Shown: piece after piece, positions 28,839-36,629 of the stretch | Layout of the letters: every line of letters begins with the position of its first letter | How positions within the stretch are numbered: position 1 is the stretch's first letter | DNA from: Candidatus Arcticimaribacter forsetii | GTDB taxonomy: Bacteria > Bacteroidota > Bacteroidia > Flavobacteriales > Flavobacteriaceae | Length of the DNA: 64,000 nucleotides | Assembly: GCF_910589745.1 (NCBI RefSeq) | Contig: NZ_OU342399.1 | Span: 1,302,001 to 1,366,000 of the forward strand | Reading direction: 5' to 3' | Position numbers and translations under genes: made by a program | Notes under the pieces: generated by a model | Told to the model about the DNA's origin: nothing | What the model saw: only the letters and a program-made list of their open reading frames with translations | Database searches by the model: none

Positions 28839-30560
28839 ATGAAAAAAAATATCATTTATATAGGAATATTAGCTGTAGGGCTACTTTTAGGGTGGATACT
28901 TTTTGGTAACTCATCAAATAAAGAAACAGAGCACAATCATACAGATACAACAGAAACCAATCAAATGTGGACGTGTTCTATGCATCCACAAATTATGCAA
29001 CCAGAACCAGGTGATTGTCCTATCTGTGGTATGGATTTAATTCCTGCCGAAAGTAGTGCAGATGGTTTATTAGCAGACCAATTCAAGTTAACTGAAAATG
29101 CGATGGCATTAGCCAATATTCAAACAACTGTTGTTGGTAAAGGAAATGTTGATGGCAACACCCTTAAGTTATCTGGTAAAATTGCTGAAAATGAAGAAGC
29201 AAACGCAGTACAAGTAAGTTATTTTTCGGGTAGAATAGAACGATTGAATGTCAGTTTTACAGGTGAAGAAGTACGTAAAGGTCAGCTATTAGCAACTATT
29301 TATTCGCCAGAATTGTATGCGGCACAACAAGAGTTAATTACAGCATCATCTTTAAAGGAATCGCAACCTGCATTATATAAGGCAGTTCGTAATAAATTGA
29401 AGTTGTGGAAACTTTCTGAAAGTCAAATTAATCAAATAGAAGAAACTGGAAAAGTAAAAGAAAACTTTCCAGTCTATGCAACCGTTTCAGGAACAGTTAC
29501 CGAAAAATTAGTAGAACAAGGCGATTACATAAAACAAGGTCAACCATTGCTTAAAATTGCAAATCTCAATACGGTTTGGGCAAACTTTGATGTATATGAA
29601 AATCAAATCGATTTATTTAAAAAGGGACAAGAAGTTTTAGTGACTACAAATGCTTATGCTAATAAAGAGTTTAAAGGGAAAGTAGATTTCATTGAACCAA
29701 TATTAAATACCAGAACAAGAACAGTAACCTTACGTGTGGTACTTAATAATAAGAACGATGTATTTAAACCAGGAATGTTTGTAACCGCTAATATTGAACG
29801 AGTATCAAATAATAATGATGAAGTGTTAACAATCCCAGCATCTGCTGTACTTTGGACAGGTGAGCGTTCTGTTGTGTATTTAAAAACCAATCCAGACCAA
29901 ACTATTTTTGAAATGCGTGAAGTTGTTTTAGGCAATCAAATTGGTAATGAATATGAAGTTTTAGAAGGATTATTTGTTGGCAATGAAATCGTGACTAACG
30001 GGACATTTACGGTTGATGCAGCAGCTCAATTACAAGGCAAAAAATCAATGATGAATAAGGAAGGTGGCAAAGTAATGACAGGTCACGAAGAACATACAAT
30101 GGATATGATGACAGAAAAGGTTGATTTTAATAGTACTGTTGAAAAATCATTTCAACCTATTATTGACGCTTATATCAATCTTAAAGATGCTTTAATTCAG
30201 TCTGATATATCGTTAGCATCATCCAAAAGTGAAGCATTTAGAAAAGCATTGGAAGAAATGCCAGTAAGTCAAAGAGAGCAAACGCATAATTACTGGGCTA
30301 TTTTGCATAAAACATCTAAAGGAATAAATGAAAATGTAACTCTGGAACATCAACGTAAACAGTTTCAAACAATTTCCGATAAGCTTATAGAAATGGTTAA
30401 AAACTTTGATAAGGTAAATGATAAGCTATATGTACAGTTTTGTCCTATGGCAGATAACAATAACGGTGCGTATTGGTTGAGTAAAGAAGAACAAGTTTTA
30501 AACCCATATTTTGGTGACGCAATGCTTAAATGTGGTGAGGTTAAACAAACAATAGAATAA
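28839..30560 (+). CDS. cusB: CusB-type periplasmic adaptor with N-terminal metal-binding and C-terminal DUF3347 domains
   Basis: The 573-aa membrane-fusion protein links CusA to CusC. A membrane anchor (~5-22) is followed by a heavy-metal-binding domain (~47-72, MWTCSMHPQIMQPEPGDCPICGMDL) that would deliver Cu+/Ag+. Next come the hairpin and barrel parts of the adaptor (~85-410: IATVSGTVTEKLVEQGDYIKQGQPLLKIANLNTVW-type lipoyl/barrel sequence). The C-terminal ~130 residues form a DUF3347 helical domain (VEKSFQPIIDAYINLKDALIQSD). Fusion of all three is usual in Bacteroidota. Gene order here is A-C-...-B, with three accessory genes between. Confidence 0.92.
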   Translation: MKKNIIYIGILAVGLLLGWILFGNSSNKETEHNHTDTTETNQMWTCSMHPQIMQPEPGDCPICGMDLIPAESSADGLLADQFKLTENAMALANIQTTVVGKGNVDGNTLKLSGKIAENEEANAVQVSYFSGRIERLNVSFTGEEVRKGQLLATIYSPELYAAQQELITASSLKESQPALYKAVRNKLKLWKLSESQINQIEETGKVKENFPVYATVSGTVTEKLVEQGDYIKQGQPLLKIANLNTVWANFDVYENQIDLFKKGQEVLVTTNAYANKEFKGKVDFIEPILNTRTRTVTLRVVLNNKNDVFKPGMFVTANIERVSNNNDEVLTIPASAVLWTGERSVVYLKTNPDQTIFEMREVVLGNQIGNEYEVLEGLFVGNEIVTNGTFTVDAAAQLQGKKSMMNKEGGKVMTGHEEHTMDMMTEKVDFNSTVEKSFQPIIDAYINLKDALIQSDISLASSKSEAFRKALEEMPVSQREQTHNYWAILHKTSKGINENVTLEHQRKQFQTISDKLIEMVKNFDKVNDKLYVQFCPMADNNNGAYWLSKEEQVLNPYFGDAMLKCGEVKQTIE

Positions 30561-30591
30561 ATAAACACAGATAATAATTAAATTTTTAAAA

Positions 30592-31032
30592 ATGAAGAAA
30601 GTAATTTTAAGCGTAGCTGTAATAATAGCTATGGGATTAACAAGTTGTAAAAACGAAACTAAAAAAGTTGAAGAAACTACAACAACAGAAGTGTCAAAAG
30701 AAATTGCAATGACAGATTTATCTTTTGGTGTGAGAGGTAATTGTGGTATGTGTAAAAGTACCATTGAAAAAGCAGCCAATAGTGTTGAAGGTGTTGCAAG
30801 TGCCAATTGGGATGTCGATAAAAAGAAGATTGATGTTTCTTTTGATGATACCAAAACAGATGCAATGGCAATTCATAAGGCAATAGCAGCATCAGGTTAT
30901 GACACCGAAAAAGTTACAGGAAGTGAAGAAGCCTATAAATATTTACCAGGTTGTTGTCAATACGACCACGAAATGGCTATGAATCAAACAGGAGAAATGA
31001 AATCGGAAGACCATTCAAATCACGACCATTAA
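30592..31032 (+). CDS. HMA-domain lipoprotein
   Basis: The 146-aa protein has a lipoprotein signal (IAMGLTSCKNE) and an HMA domain (~42-110) whose loop reads GNCGMCKSTIEKA, a CxxC with a Gly-Met between the cysteines. The tail is rich in His, Cys and Met (GCCQYDHEMAMNQ, HSNHDH), adding potential soft-metal sites. It is a periplasmic or outer-membrane metal chaperone by inference. It is the last gene of the efflux unit and is followed within 12 bases by a strong terminator. Confidence 0.85.
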   Translation: MKKVILSVAVIIAMGLTSCKNETKKVEETTTTEVSKEIAMTDLSFGVRGNCGMCKSTIEKAANSVEGVASANWDVDKKKIDVSFDDTKTDAMAIHKAIAASGYDTEKVTGSEEAYKYLPGCCQYDHEMAMNQTGEMKSEDHSNHDH

Positions 31033-31043
31033 GCCAATAATTT

Positions 31044-31072
31044 AAGAGTCTTTTTCGAAAGGCTCTTTTTTA
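31044..31072 (+). terminator. Terminator of the metal-efflux operon
   Basis: A 10-bp stem with one G-U pair (AAGAGTCTTT at 31044-31053 with AAAGGCTCTT at 31058-31067) has a TTCG tetraloop and a T run. It lies 12 bases past the last efflux gene. Confidence 0.9.
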
Positions 31073-31264
31073 TTCCCCACAACCCAAAACCCAGTTTTTT
31101 CGTACCTCAAAAGCCTCTGTCTTTTGTGTTGTTCCGCTCGCCACAAAAGTTTAGCGTTTTTTTTGTCTTTAAGGTAATAGCATATTACAGCTTTGGTTTT
31201 CATATCCACGCTACCTTTAACATTGGCTATCTTTTTTCTTTTCTTCAAAAAAATTATGGCAAAA

Positions 31265-31292
31265 GAAAAAGCCCTACAATAAAAATTATAGG
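31265..31292 (-). terminator. Terminator of the minus-strand unknown gene
   Basis: On the minus strand CCTATAAT/ATTGTAGG (7 of 8 pairs, 4-base loop, 31273-31292) is followed by GGGCTTTTTCTTTT. It lies 33 bases beyond the stop of the gene at 31326-32075. The remaining 200 bases between the two convergent terminators hold no gene I can support. Confidence 0.6.
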
Positions 31293-31325
31293 ACTCTTTC
31301 AGCTTCAAAGGTCAGAATGAAACTT

Positions 31326-32075
31326 TTATGCTACTTCTACGATATTTAAAACGTTATATGCGCCATTTTTAAGCGGATACTGAACACCGTTAATCTCTTG
31401 GAAGAACTCAACCAATAAAACGAATATATCGTTTCCTGTGCCTGTTGGAACACCTGCAGGAGTTAGTGTTTGAGTTGCAGAGGTTGAATCAATAGGAATA
31501 TTTACAGTTGGACTGTATTCGATTGAATTATCTGTTGTATCAAAGTCAACTTTTAGAAATGCTGAACTTAAACTTACGTGTGTTGCGCCACTTGGATATG
31601 CAATATCATTTGTAGGCGTTAAATTTGGAATCGTAATTTCACCAGTTGCACCATCTACAGTAAAAGGAGCGAATAAAACAGCACTTAAAATGGCTCTATT
31701 ATTAAAATCCAAGCCTTTTAATGTGGCTTTACCTTCTGGTGTTGCTAATCCTGTAGCTACATTTCTTTGTCCTCTTACAGAGGTTGTATCAAAGTTTTTA
31801 ATTTGTGTCATTTTTTGAGTAACACGACTTGAAACTCGATTATCTTTTGCTCTAATCATTAAGTTTCTAACTGATGTTCTCAATAACTTACCAGATGATG
31901 CAGAACTTCCAAATTCTGAACCGTTTTCACGAGTACGCTCAAACGCTGGGTCATTTTGAATACGCTCTTTAGAAACACCGCCTTTAGTTTTTACTAAATA
32001 ACCCTCTTTTGCTTTGTAAAAAGTTAGGTTGTCTAACGTTCCTTCTAACTTAATAATACCTTTTAATTTTGCCAT
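31326..32075 (-). CDS. Unknown protein, 249 aa, element right-end cargo
   Basis: I do not recognise this family. The product has no signal peptide or membrane segment. The N-terminal ~120 residues are basic (MAKLKGIIKLEGTLDNLTFYKAKEGYLVKTKGG, then many Arg/Lys with few hydrophobic stretches). The C-terminal half is beta-like and acidic, rich in Thr, Ser and Asp (HVSLSSAFLKVDFDTTDNSIEYSPTVNIP). On the minus strand a TATATTTG -7 element (32104-32111) precedes it with a leader of about 20 bases, and a terminator follows, so it is an independent unit opposite to the cargo operon. A packaging, structural or DNA-binding role could be imagined, but nothing in the sequence decides. Confidence 0.7.
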   Translation of the reverse strand: MAKLKGIIKLEGTLDNLTFYKAKEGYLVKTKGGVSKERIQNDPAFERTRENGSEFGSSASSGKLLRTSVRNLMIRAKDNRVSSRVTQKMTQIKNFDTTSVRGQRNVATGLATPEGKATLKGLDFNNRAILSAVLFAPFTVDGATGEITIPNLTPTNDIAYPSGATHVSLSSAFLKVDFDTTDNSIEYSPTVNIPIDSTSATQTLTPAGVPTGTGNDIFVLLVEFFQEINGVQYPLKNGAYNVLNIVEVA

Positions 32076-32103
32076 AACTAATACATTTTTTGATGATGAA
32101 TAT

Positions 32104-32111
32104 CAAATATA
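32104..32111 (-). promoter_or_regulatory. -7-like element of the minus-strand unknown gene
   Basis: TATATTTG on the minus strand matches TAnnTTTG exactly, 28 bases ahead of the start codon. A TTG lies about 15 bases further upstream, slightly closer than the usual -33 spacing. Confidence 0.4.
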
Positions 32112-32284
32112 CGAGCTATTGACTGTCAATGTATTAGAGTGCTTCCGTAGTGTTTATAAGTTGCCAAAACTTCCGTTTTAGTTAGTTTTTTCAATGGGAT
32201 ATTAGTCGTATATTGTATATAAGTGCTTTATAGCTACGGTATAGATAAAGTATAGTTAGAGTATTAATTTTAAATTTAAAGTGA

Positions 32285-32473
32285 ATGAGTAGAATCTGTA
32301 TTTACCCTAAAGACGTGCAGGTAGTAACAGGAAAGAGTGAGCGTTATGGCAGAACAATAATCAAAGCGATTAAAGAACGCCTTAACAAAGAAGCTCATCA
32401 GTTAGTTACTATCGATGAATTTTGCGACTTTATGGGCTTTGAAATCAGTAAAGTACAAGGATTAATCAAGTAA
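32285..32473 (+). CDS. Small unknown protein, 62 aa, beside the right attachment site
   Basis: The product (MSRICIYPKDVQVVTGKSERYGRTIIKAIKERL...) is basic and mostly helical. Two short helical stretches (KSERYGRTIIKAIKERLNK and TIDEFCDFMGFEISKVQGLIK) could form a helix-turn-helix. It is divergent from the 249-aa gene and ends 28 bases before the right arm repeat. Small DNA-binding proteins next to attachment sites often steer excision, so a recombination directionality or regulatory role is possible. The claim is positional only. Confidence 0.6.
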   Translation: MSRICIYPKDVQVVTGKSERYGRTIIKAIKERLNKEAHQLVTIDEFCDFMGFEISKVQGLIK

Positions 32474-32501
32474 ATTCCTTATCTTTACTACAAGGTATAA
32501 A

Positions 32502-32520
32502 GGTGACCTATTAGGTGACC
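32502..32520 (+). repeat. Right integrase arm-type repeat
   Basis: An exact copy, same orientation, of the 19-bp GGTGACC-TATTA-GGTGACC sequence at 11578-11596. It lies 60 bases inside the right core site; the left copy lies 101 bases inside the left core. Confidence 0.7.
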
Positions 32521-32580
32521 CAACAATGGTACAGGACTGAAACAGTAATAAATAAAGGCACTACGAAAGAGGTTCACTTA

Positions 32581-32593
32581 CCTCTTTCTCCGC
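32581..32593 (+). repeat. attR core: 13-bp copy of tRNA-Ser 3' end
   Basis: CCTCTTTCTCCGC equals the tRNA-Ser 3' end at 11464-11476. The bases just before it (GAGGTTCACTTA) also resemble the T arm of the tRNA (GGGGTTCGAATC) imperfectly, as expected of an element-borne attachment site. Confidence 0.85.
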
Positions 32594-32599
32594 AACTAT

Positions 32600-32640
32600 A
32601 TTCCGTAAGGCGTTTATTTATAACACTTTACGGAATTTTT
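32600..32640 (+). terminator. Hairpin just outside the right junction, probable original tRNA-Ser terminator
   Basis: A 9-bp stem (ATTCCGTAA with TTACGGAAT) has a 19-base loop and runs into TTTTTATTTT. It lies 7 bases beyond the core, where the tRNA terminator would be in an empty site. Confidence 0.65.
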
Positions 32641-32902
32641 ATTTTAAATTGGTGTCGTGAAGTGTCGAAATTAAATTTTATTCTAAAAAAGTAGCTTAAA
32701 AAACTGTAACTTTTTAAATGGGGGAACATTTTTATAATTCCATTAAAAAATATATAAGTTATTCTGATTCAACAGAGAGTGAATGAACTAACATTAAAAC
32801 TTGCTTCCGTTAAATAGCCAAGTAACTTAAAGAATAGGTTAACATTTTTCAAAACTGCCCCAAGCGATGGATTTACATTATGAGCTATACTCAGCTAAAA
32901 GA

Positions 32903-34123
32903 TTAATTAGTAGTATGCGATTTTTCTAGGGCATAAAAAGTTGCTTGGGCATAATCATCATCGTTCCCAGAGTTGTTCACATGATATACTCCAGCTTTAA
33001 AATACATATATTGTCCGCCAACGTTAAACCCACTGTTTACCATATTAATAGTTTTAACTACATCTTGTTTTCCTTCTCTTATAATAGTTACGGTTAAAAT
33101 ATCACCAACCACTTTAATTCGATAGCTGAATATTTCATCAAGGGCAATTCCATCTTCAGGATTATCAGCACTGTTACTTCTAGAGCCAATCATTTCGTGC
33201 CATTGTTCACTGCCATTTCCATCGGTAGGTTCATGAGCGAAATAGATAGATCCTAAATTATTATCTCTTAATTTTCTATAATAGATTCGAATCGGTTCGT
33301 CATTATTAGCGTGTATCTGTCCAATAATAACGCGTCCTATATGACTACTATTCCCTGTTGTAGTTACGTGATTCACGGCTAGGGTAGCATTCATTTCACC
33401 ATCATAAGCAGCGGCGGCATTTTTATCTTCTTGAGGAGCACTGCCAAAGACCCAGTTGTTTTTATTTACGCCTTGGGTACTGATACTGGTATTTGTCCCT
33501 CTTAACATTTCACGTAATTCTACTCGTGTATAACTGGTATTGGTTGAAGTTTTATATCCTGCAACTGGACATTTAAACACCATTCCTCCATCAGAAGCAG
33601 TATAAAAAAACGAACTGTTTTCATAACCATTATTGAGTCCACTGACTGAAATGTCTGTCGCTGTACCATCTCCTTCATTCAAGGGGATACTTAACTTCCA
33701 AGTAGATAAATCAAAGTTTTCTGATGGTGGTTGGTTGGAATCTAAAGTACCCGAAGGGGTTGTGACTTGTTGTTCTGCTGCTGCTTGTATAATTTGTAGG
33801 GTCCTTGAAAGTTGACCCCCTGTAATGATTAAGTCTGCTATTCGCTCTGTAGGATCAACATTAGCTAAGACTGCAACAGTGGTAATACCGTTATTAGTAC
33901 CAGAAGTGGGATTCACTGTAATCCAATTACTACTATTATTAATTTGCCAACTCACATTAGAATTTATATTGACCAATTGAGAATTATAATTTGCAGAAAA
34001 AGTCATAGAAGAAGGGACCATTAAACTTTCAGGAATGACTTCTTCAACTACTGGATCACTTGTACTACAAGCAAAAATTAATATAAAAAATAAAAACAAA
34101 AAAACACGATTAGTTGACTTCAA
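32903..34123 (-). CDS. PL7 alginate lyase lipoprotein with BACON domain
   Basis: From a TTG at 34123 the 406-aa product opens MKSTNRVFLFLFFILIFACS, a textbook lipoprotein signal. The only in-frame ATG (34231) would place 36 odd residues before it, so I prefer the TTG. A BACON-type domain (~45-115) precedes the catalytic PL7 domain (~145-400). Family motifs are RVELRE (200-205), QIH (269-271) and YFKAGVY (374-380); the His and the Tyr of the latter two are the acid/base residues of PL7. It cleaves alginate by beta-elimination, probably on the cell surface. It lies outside the element, about 310 bases past the right junction. Confidence 0.9.
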   Translation of the reverse strand: MKSTNRVFLFLFFILIFACSTSDPVVEEVIPESLMVPSSMTFSANYNSQLVNINSNVSWQINNSSNWITVNPTSGTNNGITTVAVLANVDPTERIADLIITGGQLSRTLQIIQAAAEQQVTTPSGTLDSNQPPSENFDLSTWKLSIPLNEGDGTATDISVSGLNNGYENSSFFYTASDGGMVFKCPVAGYKTSTNTSYTRVELREMLRGTNTSISTQGVNKNNWVFGSAPQEDKNAAAAYDGEMNATLAVNHVTTTGNSSHIGRVIIGQIHANNDEPIRIYYRKLRDNNLGSIYFAHEPTDGNGSEQWHEMIGSRSNSADNPEDGIALDEIFSYRIKVVGDILTVTIIREGKQDVVKTINMVNSGFNVGGQYMYFKAGVYHVNNSGNDDDYAQATFYALEKSHTTN

Positions 34124-34231
34124 AGTGGCCGATTTATTCTGCAAATGAACAACTTTTGAAGATGAAAAGGAAATATATGACTCAAATCTTAGGCTAAAAA
34201 AATTAGTAGTCTCATCCTTAACTTCTCCCAT

Positions 34232-34630
34232 ATATTTATCAGGTAGAGGTTAGAAAAGTAAAATCAATATTTCTTATTTGGCAAAAAGAGGATATTCTAC
34301 TTCTTTAGGATCAACTAATATTTCTTCTGGATTGACCACATTAATACGAGCTCGAAATTTCATATGCAGTTGGTCTTTAACAAAGTGAAAAAATCAAAAA
34401 AAACATACAAATTCCTTTGAAATTTAGATGAAAAATCTTGCTTAACGATGAGTTGTGATATAATAATGAGTTACACTTTACCGATTAGAGTATAGTTTTG
34501 AGATAGGAATAATTCAACTTAAAAAAATAACCACCGCTTTATAAATTATTTACCTTGCTTTTTTAGCTCTTGAATGCAAGCATGGTCAAAATAGAATTAA
34601 TATATCTTTTTTATATAAAACCGATGGGTA
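34232..34630. other. Intergenic stretch with a possible gene remnant
   Basis: This ~400-base gap (measured from the long ATG form of the lyase) holds one short minus-strand frame, listed separately. No terminator, RNA or repeat stands out, although the stretch is very AT-rich. Confidence 0.4.
34274..34363 (-). pseudogene. Possible C-terminal remnant of a lost gene
   Basis: Twenty-nine codons (MKFRARINVVNPEEILVDPKEVEYPLFAK) have protein-like composition but are closed upstream by a TGA about 11 codons before the Met. It looks like the tail of a decayed gene rather than a working one; I cannot name the parent. Confidence 0.25.
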
Positions 34631-36352
34631 TTATAAACCATGAATAAAAGATGTAATACTTTGATCTTTGCCTAGATTAAGCTTCTTTTTAATGCGGTAT
34701 TTCTTGCTTTCTACCGTACGAATAGAAACCCCTGTAAGTTGTGCAATCTCAGAGGTATTTTGATTCATTTTTAAGTAGGCACAGAAACGTAAATCATTTT
34801 GGGTTAAGTTATTTGAAACCGCTACTAATTTTTTAAAGAATCCAGGATAAACATCTTCAAAATGTTTCTCAAAACGATCATTTAAATTTTCAATTCTTAA
34901 AAGATCTTTTACTTTAGATTTAACTTCGTATAAATCATTCTGAGACTTATTTTTTGAACTATTTATGATGTCTAATAAATAATTCAAATTTTTATTTCGT
35001 TGAGAAATGAAATTAGACTTATTCAACAGTTGAACTTTTTTATGATTTAGATCATTCTCAATTATAATCTTTTCATTTAAAATTTTAGTGAATTTTTCTT
35101 TTTGTAAATTAAAATTTAAACGCAGCGTAACTAAAGAAAATACTAAAATTATAAAACATGTTATTAAAACAAATAAATAAGTATTGTAGGTAATTCGACT
35201 TTCATTTATTTCTGATGTTTTTTTAGATAAAACAATACTCGTTTCTAAATCACTCATTTTATTTAATATATCAATTTCAAAACCAGCTTTAGATATATTT
35301 AGTAAAGAATCTTTGATTTTAATTAAATTGTTATAATCTCCTTTTTCAGAATAGATTTTTTCAAGAACCTTAAAGTTGTTTTCTCTTTCTTTATTGTAAA
35401 GATTTAATTTAATTGATTTTATATTCTGCTTAGCAAGGCTCATTGCTTTTTCATAATCTTTTAAGCCTAAATAACAATCTGCTATTTTAGATTGTATGAA
35501 AGGGAGTTCAAAAGGAAAGTCAGATAATAAATCTAAAGATTTTTCAAAAAACTCTTTAGCAACTTTATATTCATTTTTTTTAAAATAATAGTTACCCATG
35601 TGAGTATATGCATATCCATAATTTCGTGTAGTATAGGTTTTACTGAAATCTTTATCTGAATAATTGTTCTGCTCTTGGTTATATAATCTTTCGATTTCAA
35701 TAAAATGTTTGTTAACATTGAACATTTTGTGTTGTCCCATATTAAGAATCATAAGACGCATTTCAGAATACAATAAATCTTCTATTTTATTGTTTTTCTT
35801 TCTTATTTCATAGGCTTTGTTATAATATTTTTCTGCTAATTTGAAATCCCCCTTAAACTCTTCAATTGATCCTAAATTGTCATAAACAGTGGATAATCCG
35901 AAATTTTTATTAATGTTGTCTTCATATAAATTAAAATTATCTAAAGCTTCAATATATTTTAATTTTGCTTTATCGTAATCATTATTTTTAAAATAAATAT
36001 TACCAATATTTAACAAAACCCAAGGAGGAAGATTAATGTTTCTTTCTTTTCTTTTGTTTATGGGCATTGCCTCAAACAATTTGAGTGATTGATCGTAAAA
36101 ACCAATAGCATCTGCCTCAAGACCACGATAAAATAATATTTCCCCAATACGATAATATACTGCAATAAGAGATTCTGTAGGATTGGAAAGATCTGCAATT
36201 TTTAAAACTTCAAACCCAAAATCCAATGCTTTATCTGGTTTTGAAAGTTTGTACTTTAAGACGGAATCTTTTAAAGATTCTATCTCAGCATTTAAATCTT
36301 TTTGACCAAAACTAATACTGCAACAAATAAGAAATATAAAACAAAGTCTCAT
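34631..36352 (-). CDS. TPR sensor with C-terminal LuxR-type helix-turn-helix
   Basis: The 573-aa protein has a signal peptide (MRLCFIFLICCSISFG), about seven tetratricopeptide repeats (~60-350, with ALDNFNLYEDN, KLAEKYYNKAYEIRKK, VAKEFFEKSLDLL) and one membrane helix (~391-412). A coiled coil (~415-470) leads to a C-terminal helix-turn-helix (~510-565, LTQNDLRFCAYLKMNQNTSEIAQLTGVSIRTVESKKYRIKKKL). This is a common one-component regulator of Bacteroidota, with the TPR part in the periplasm and the HTH in the cytoplasm. It is beside and in the same direction as the giant adhesin operon, so it may control it, but the target is not shown. Confidence 0.85.
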   Translation of the reverse strand: MRLCFIFLICCSISFGQKDLNAEIESLKDSVLKYKLSKPDKALDFGFEVLKIADLSNPTESLIAVYYRIGEILFYRGLEADAIGFYDQSLKLFEAMPINKRKERNINLPPWVLLNIGNIYFKNNDYDKAKLKYIEALDNFNLYEDNINKNFGLSTVYDNLGSIEEFKGDFKLAEKYYNKAYEIRKKNNKIEDLLYSEMRLMILNMGQHKMFNVNKHFIEIERLYNQEQNNYSDKDFSKTYTTRNYGYAYTHMGNYYFKKNEYKVAKEFFEKSLDLLSDFPFELPFIQSKIADCYLGLKDYEKAMSLAKQNIKSIKLNLYNKERENNFKVLEKIYSEKGDYNNLIKIKDSLLNISKAGFEIDILNKMSDLETSIVLSKKTSEINESRITYNTYLFVLITCFIILVFSLVTLRLNFNLQKEKFTKILNEKIIIENDLNHKKVQLLNKSNFISQRNKNLNYLLDIINSSKNKSQNDLYEVKSKVKDLLRIENLNDRFEKHFEDVYPGFFKKLVAVSNNLTQNDLRFCAYLKMNQNTSEIAQLTGVSIRTVESKKYRIKKKLNLGKDQSITSFIHGL

Positions 36353-36356
36353 CTAA

Positions 36357-36434
36357 TTAAATCTTAAAAATTGAAAACACAATTAATCCTAAAGTTATTA
36401 AAATAATAATTTCTAAAACTTCGTACTTATTCAT
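36357..36434 (-). CDS. Possible small membrane peptide, 25 aa
   Basis: The open frame reads MNKYEVLEIIILITLGLIVFSIFKI-stop, a charged start and one membrane helix ending in a basic residue. It ends 4 bases before the start of the TPR regulator, in the same direction, so it could be coupled to it. Very short frames in AT-rich DNA can give such helices by chance. Confidence 0.3.
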   Translation of the reverse strand: MNKYEVLEIIILITLGLIVFSIFKI

Positions 36435-36582
36435 AAATATATTGTTAACATCTATTTACCTCAAAAAAAAATCCCTCAATAATATTATTTAATGGAAATG
36501 ATTATTATGACGACATTAAAAGTAATATTGAAAACGAACCGATTTAAATCATTATTTTTTATAAATCTAATTAAAAGAAGCT

Positions 36583-36601
36583 GCTATTGAATAAAAATAG
36601 C
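36583..36601 (-). terminator. Weak hairpin after the OmpA gene
   Basis: On the minus strand GCTATT pairs with AATAGC (6 bp, 7-base loop) and is followed by the T-rich AGCTTCTTTTAATT. It lies about 30 bases past the OmpA stop. Short stem, so uncertain. Confidence 0.3.
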
Positions 36602-36629
36602 TACTGCATTGATACTGCTTAACCAATGT

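Larger units (their letters stand above)
11464..32593. mobile_element. tRNA-Ser-integrated element of ~21.1 kb carrying metal resistance
   Basis: The left boundary is the 3' end of tRNA-Ser and the right boundary is a 13-bp copy of that end; a tyrosine integrase starts 236 bases inside the left end. A 19-bp direct repeat built on GGTGACC sits just inside both ends, as expected of integrase arm sites. Inside are an integrase, an HTH protein, a polymerase-like protein, a metal-efflux and metal-sensing cargo of about 15 genes, and two small unknown genes. There are no relaxase, type IV coupling or conjugation genes and no phage structural genes. It is therefore best called an integrative genomic island whose transfer, if any, depends on helpers or on an unrecognised mechanism. 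Outside the right end the sequence resumes with a terminator hairpin that would follow the tRNA in an empty site. Confidence 0.85.
32474..32902. other. Right junction and intergenic stretch, no gene assigned
   Basis: This 429-base gap contains the right arm repeat (32502-32520), the attR core (32581-32593) and a hairpin (32600-32636). The remaining ~260 bases up to the alginate lyase stop are AT-rich and show no open frame, RNA gene or repeat that I can support. Confidence 0.6.

Noticed and set aside
31042..31308. Minus-strand 88-codon frame after the efflux operon
   Set aside because: It lies between two terminators and reads through both hairpins; composition is Lys-rich and no family resemblance.
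11714..32593. Prophage or conjugative element
   Set aside because: No capsid, tail, portal, terminase, relaxase, coupling or Tra genes are visible in the island.
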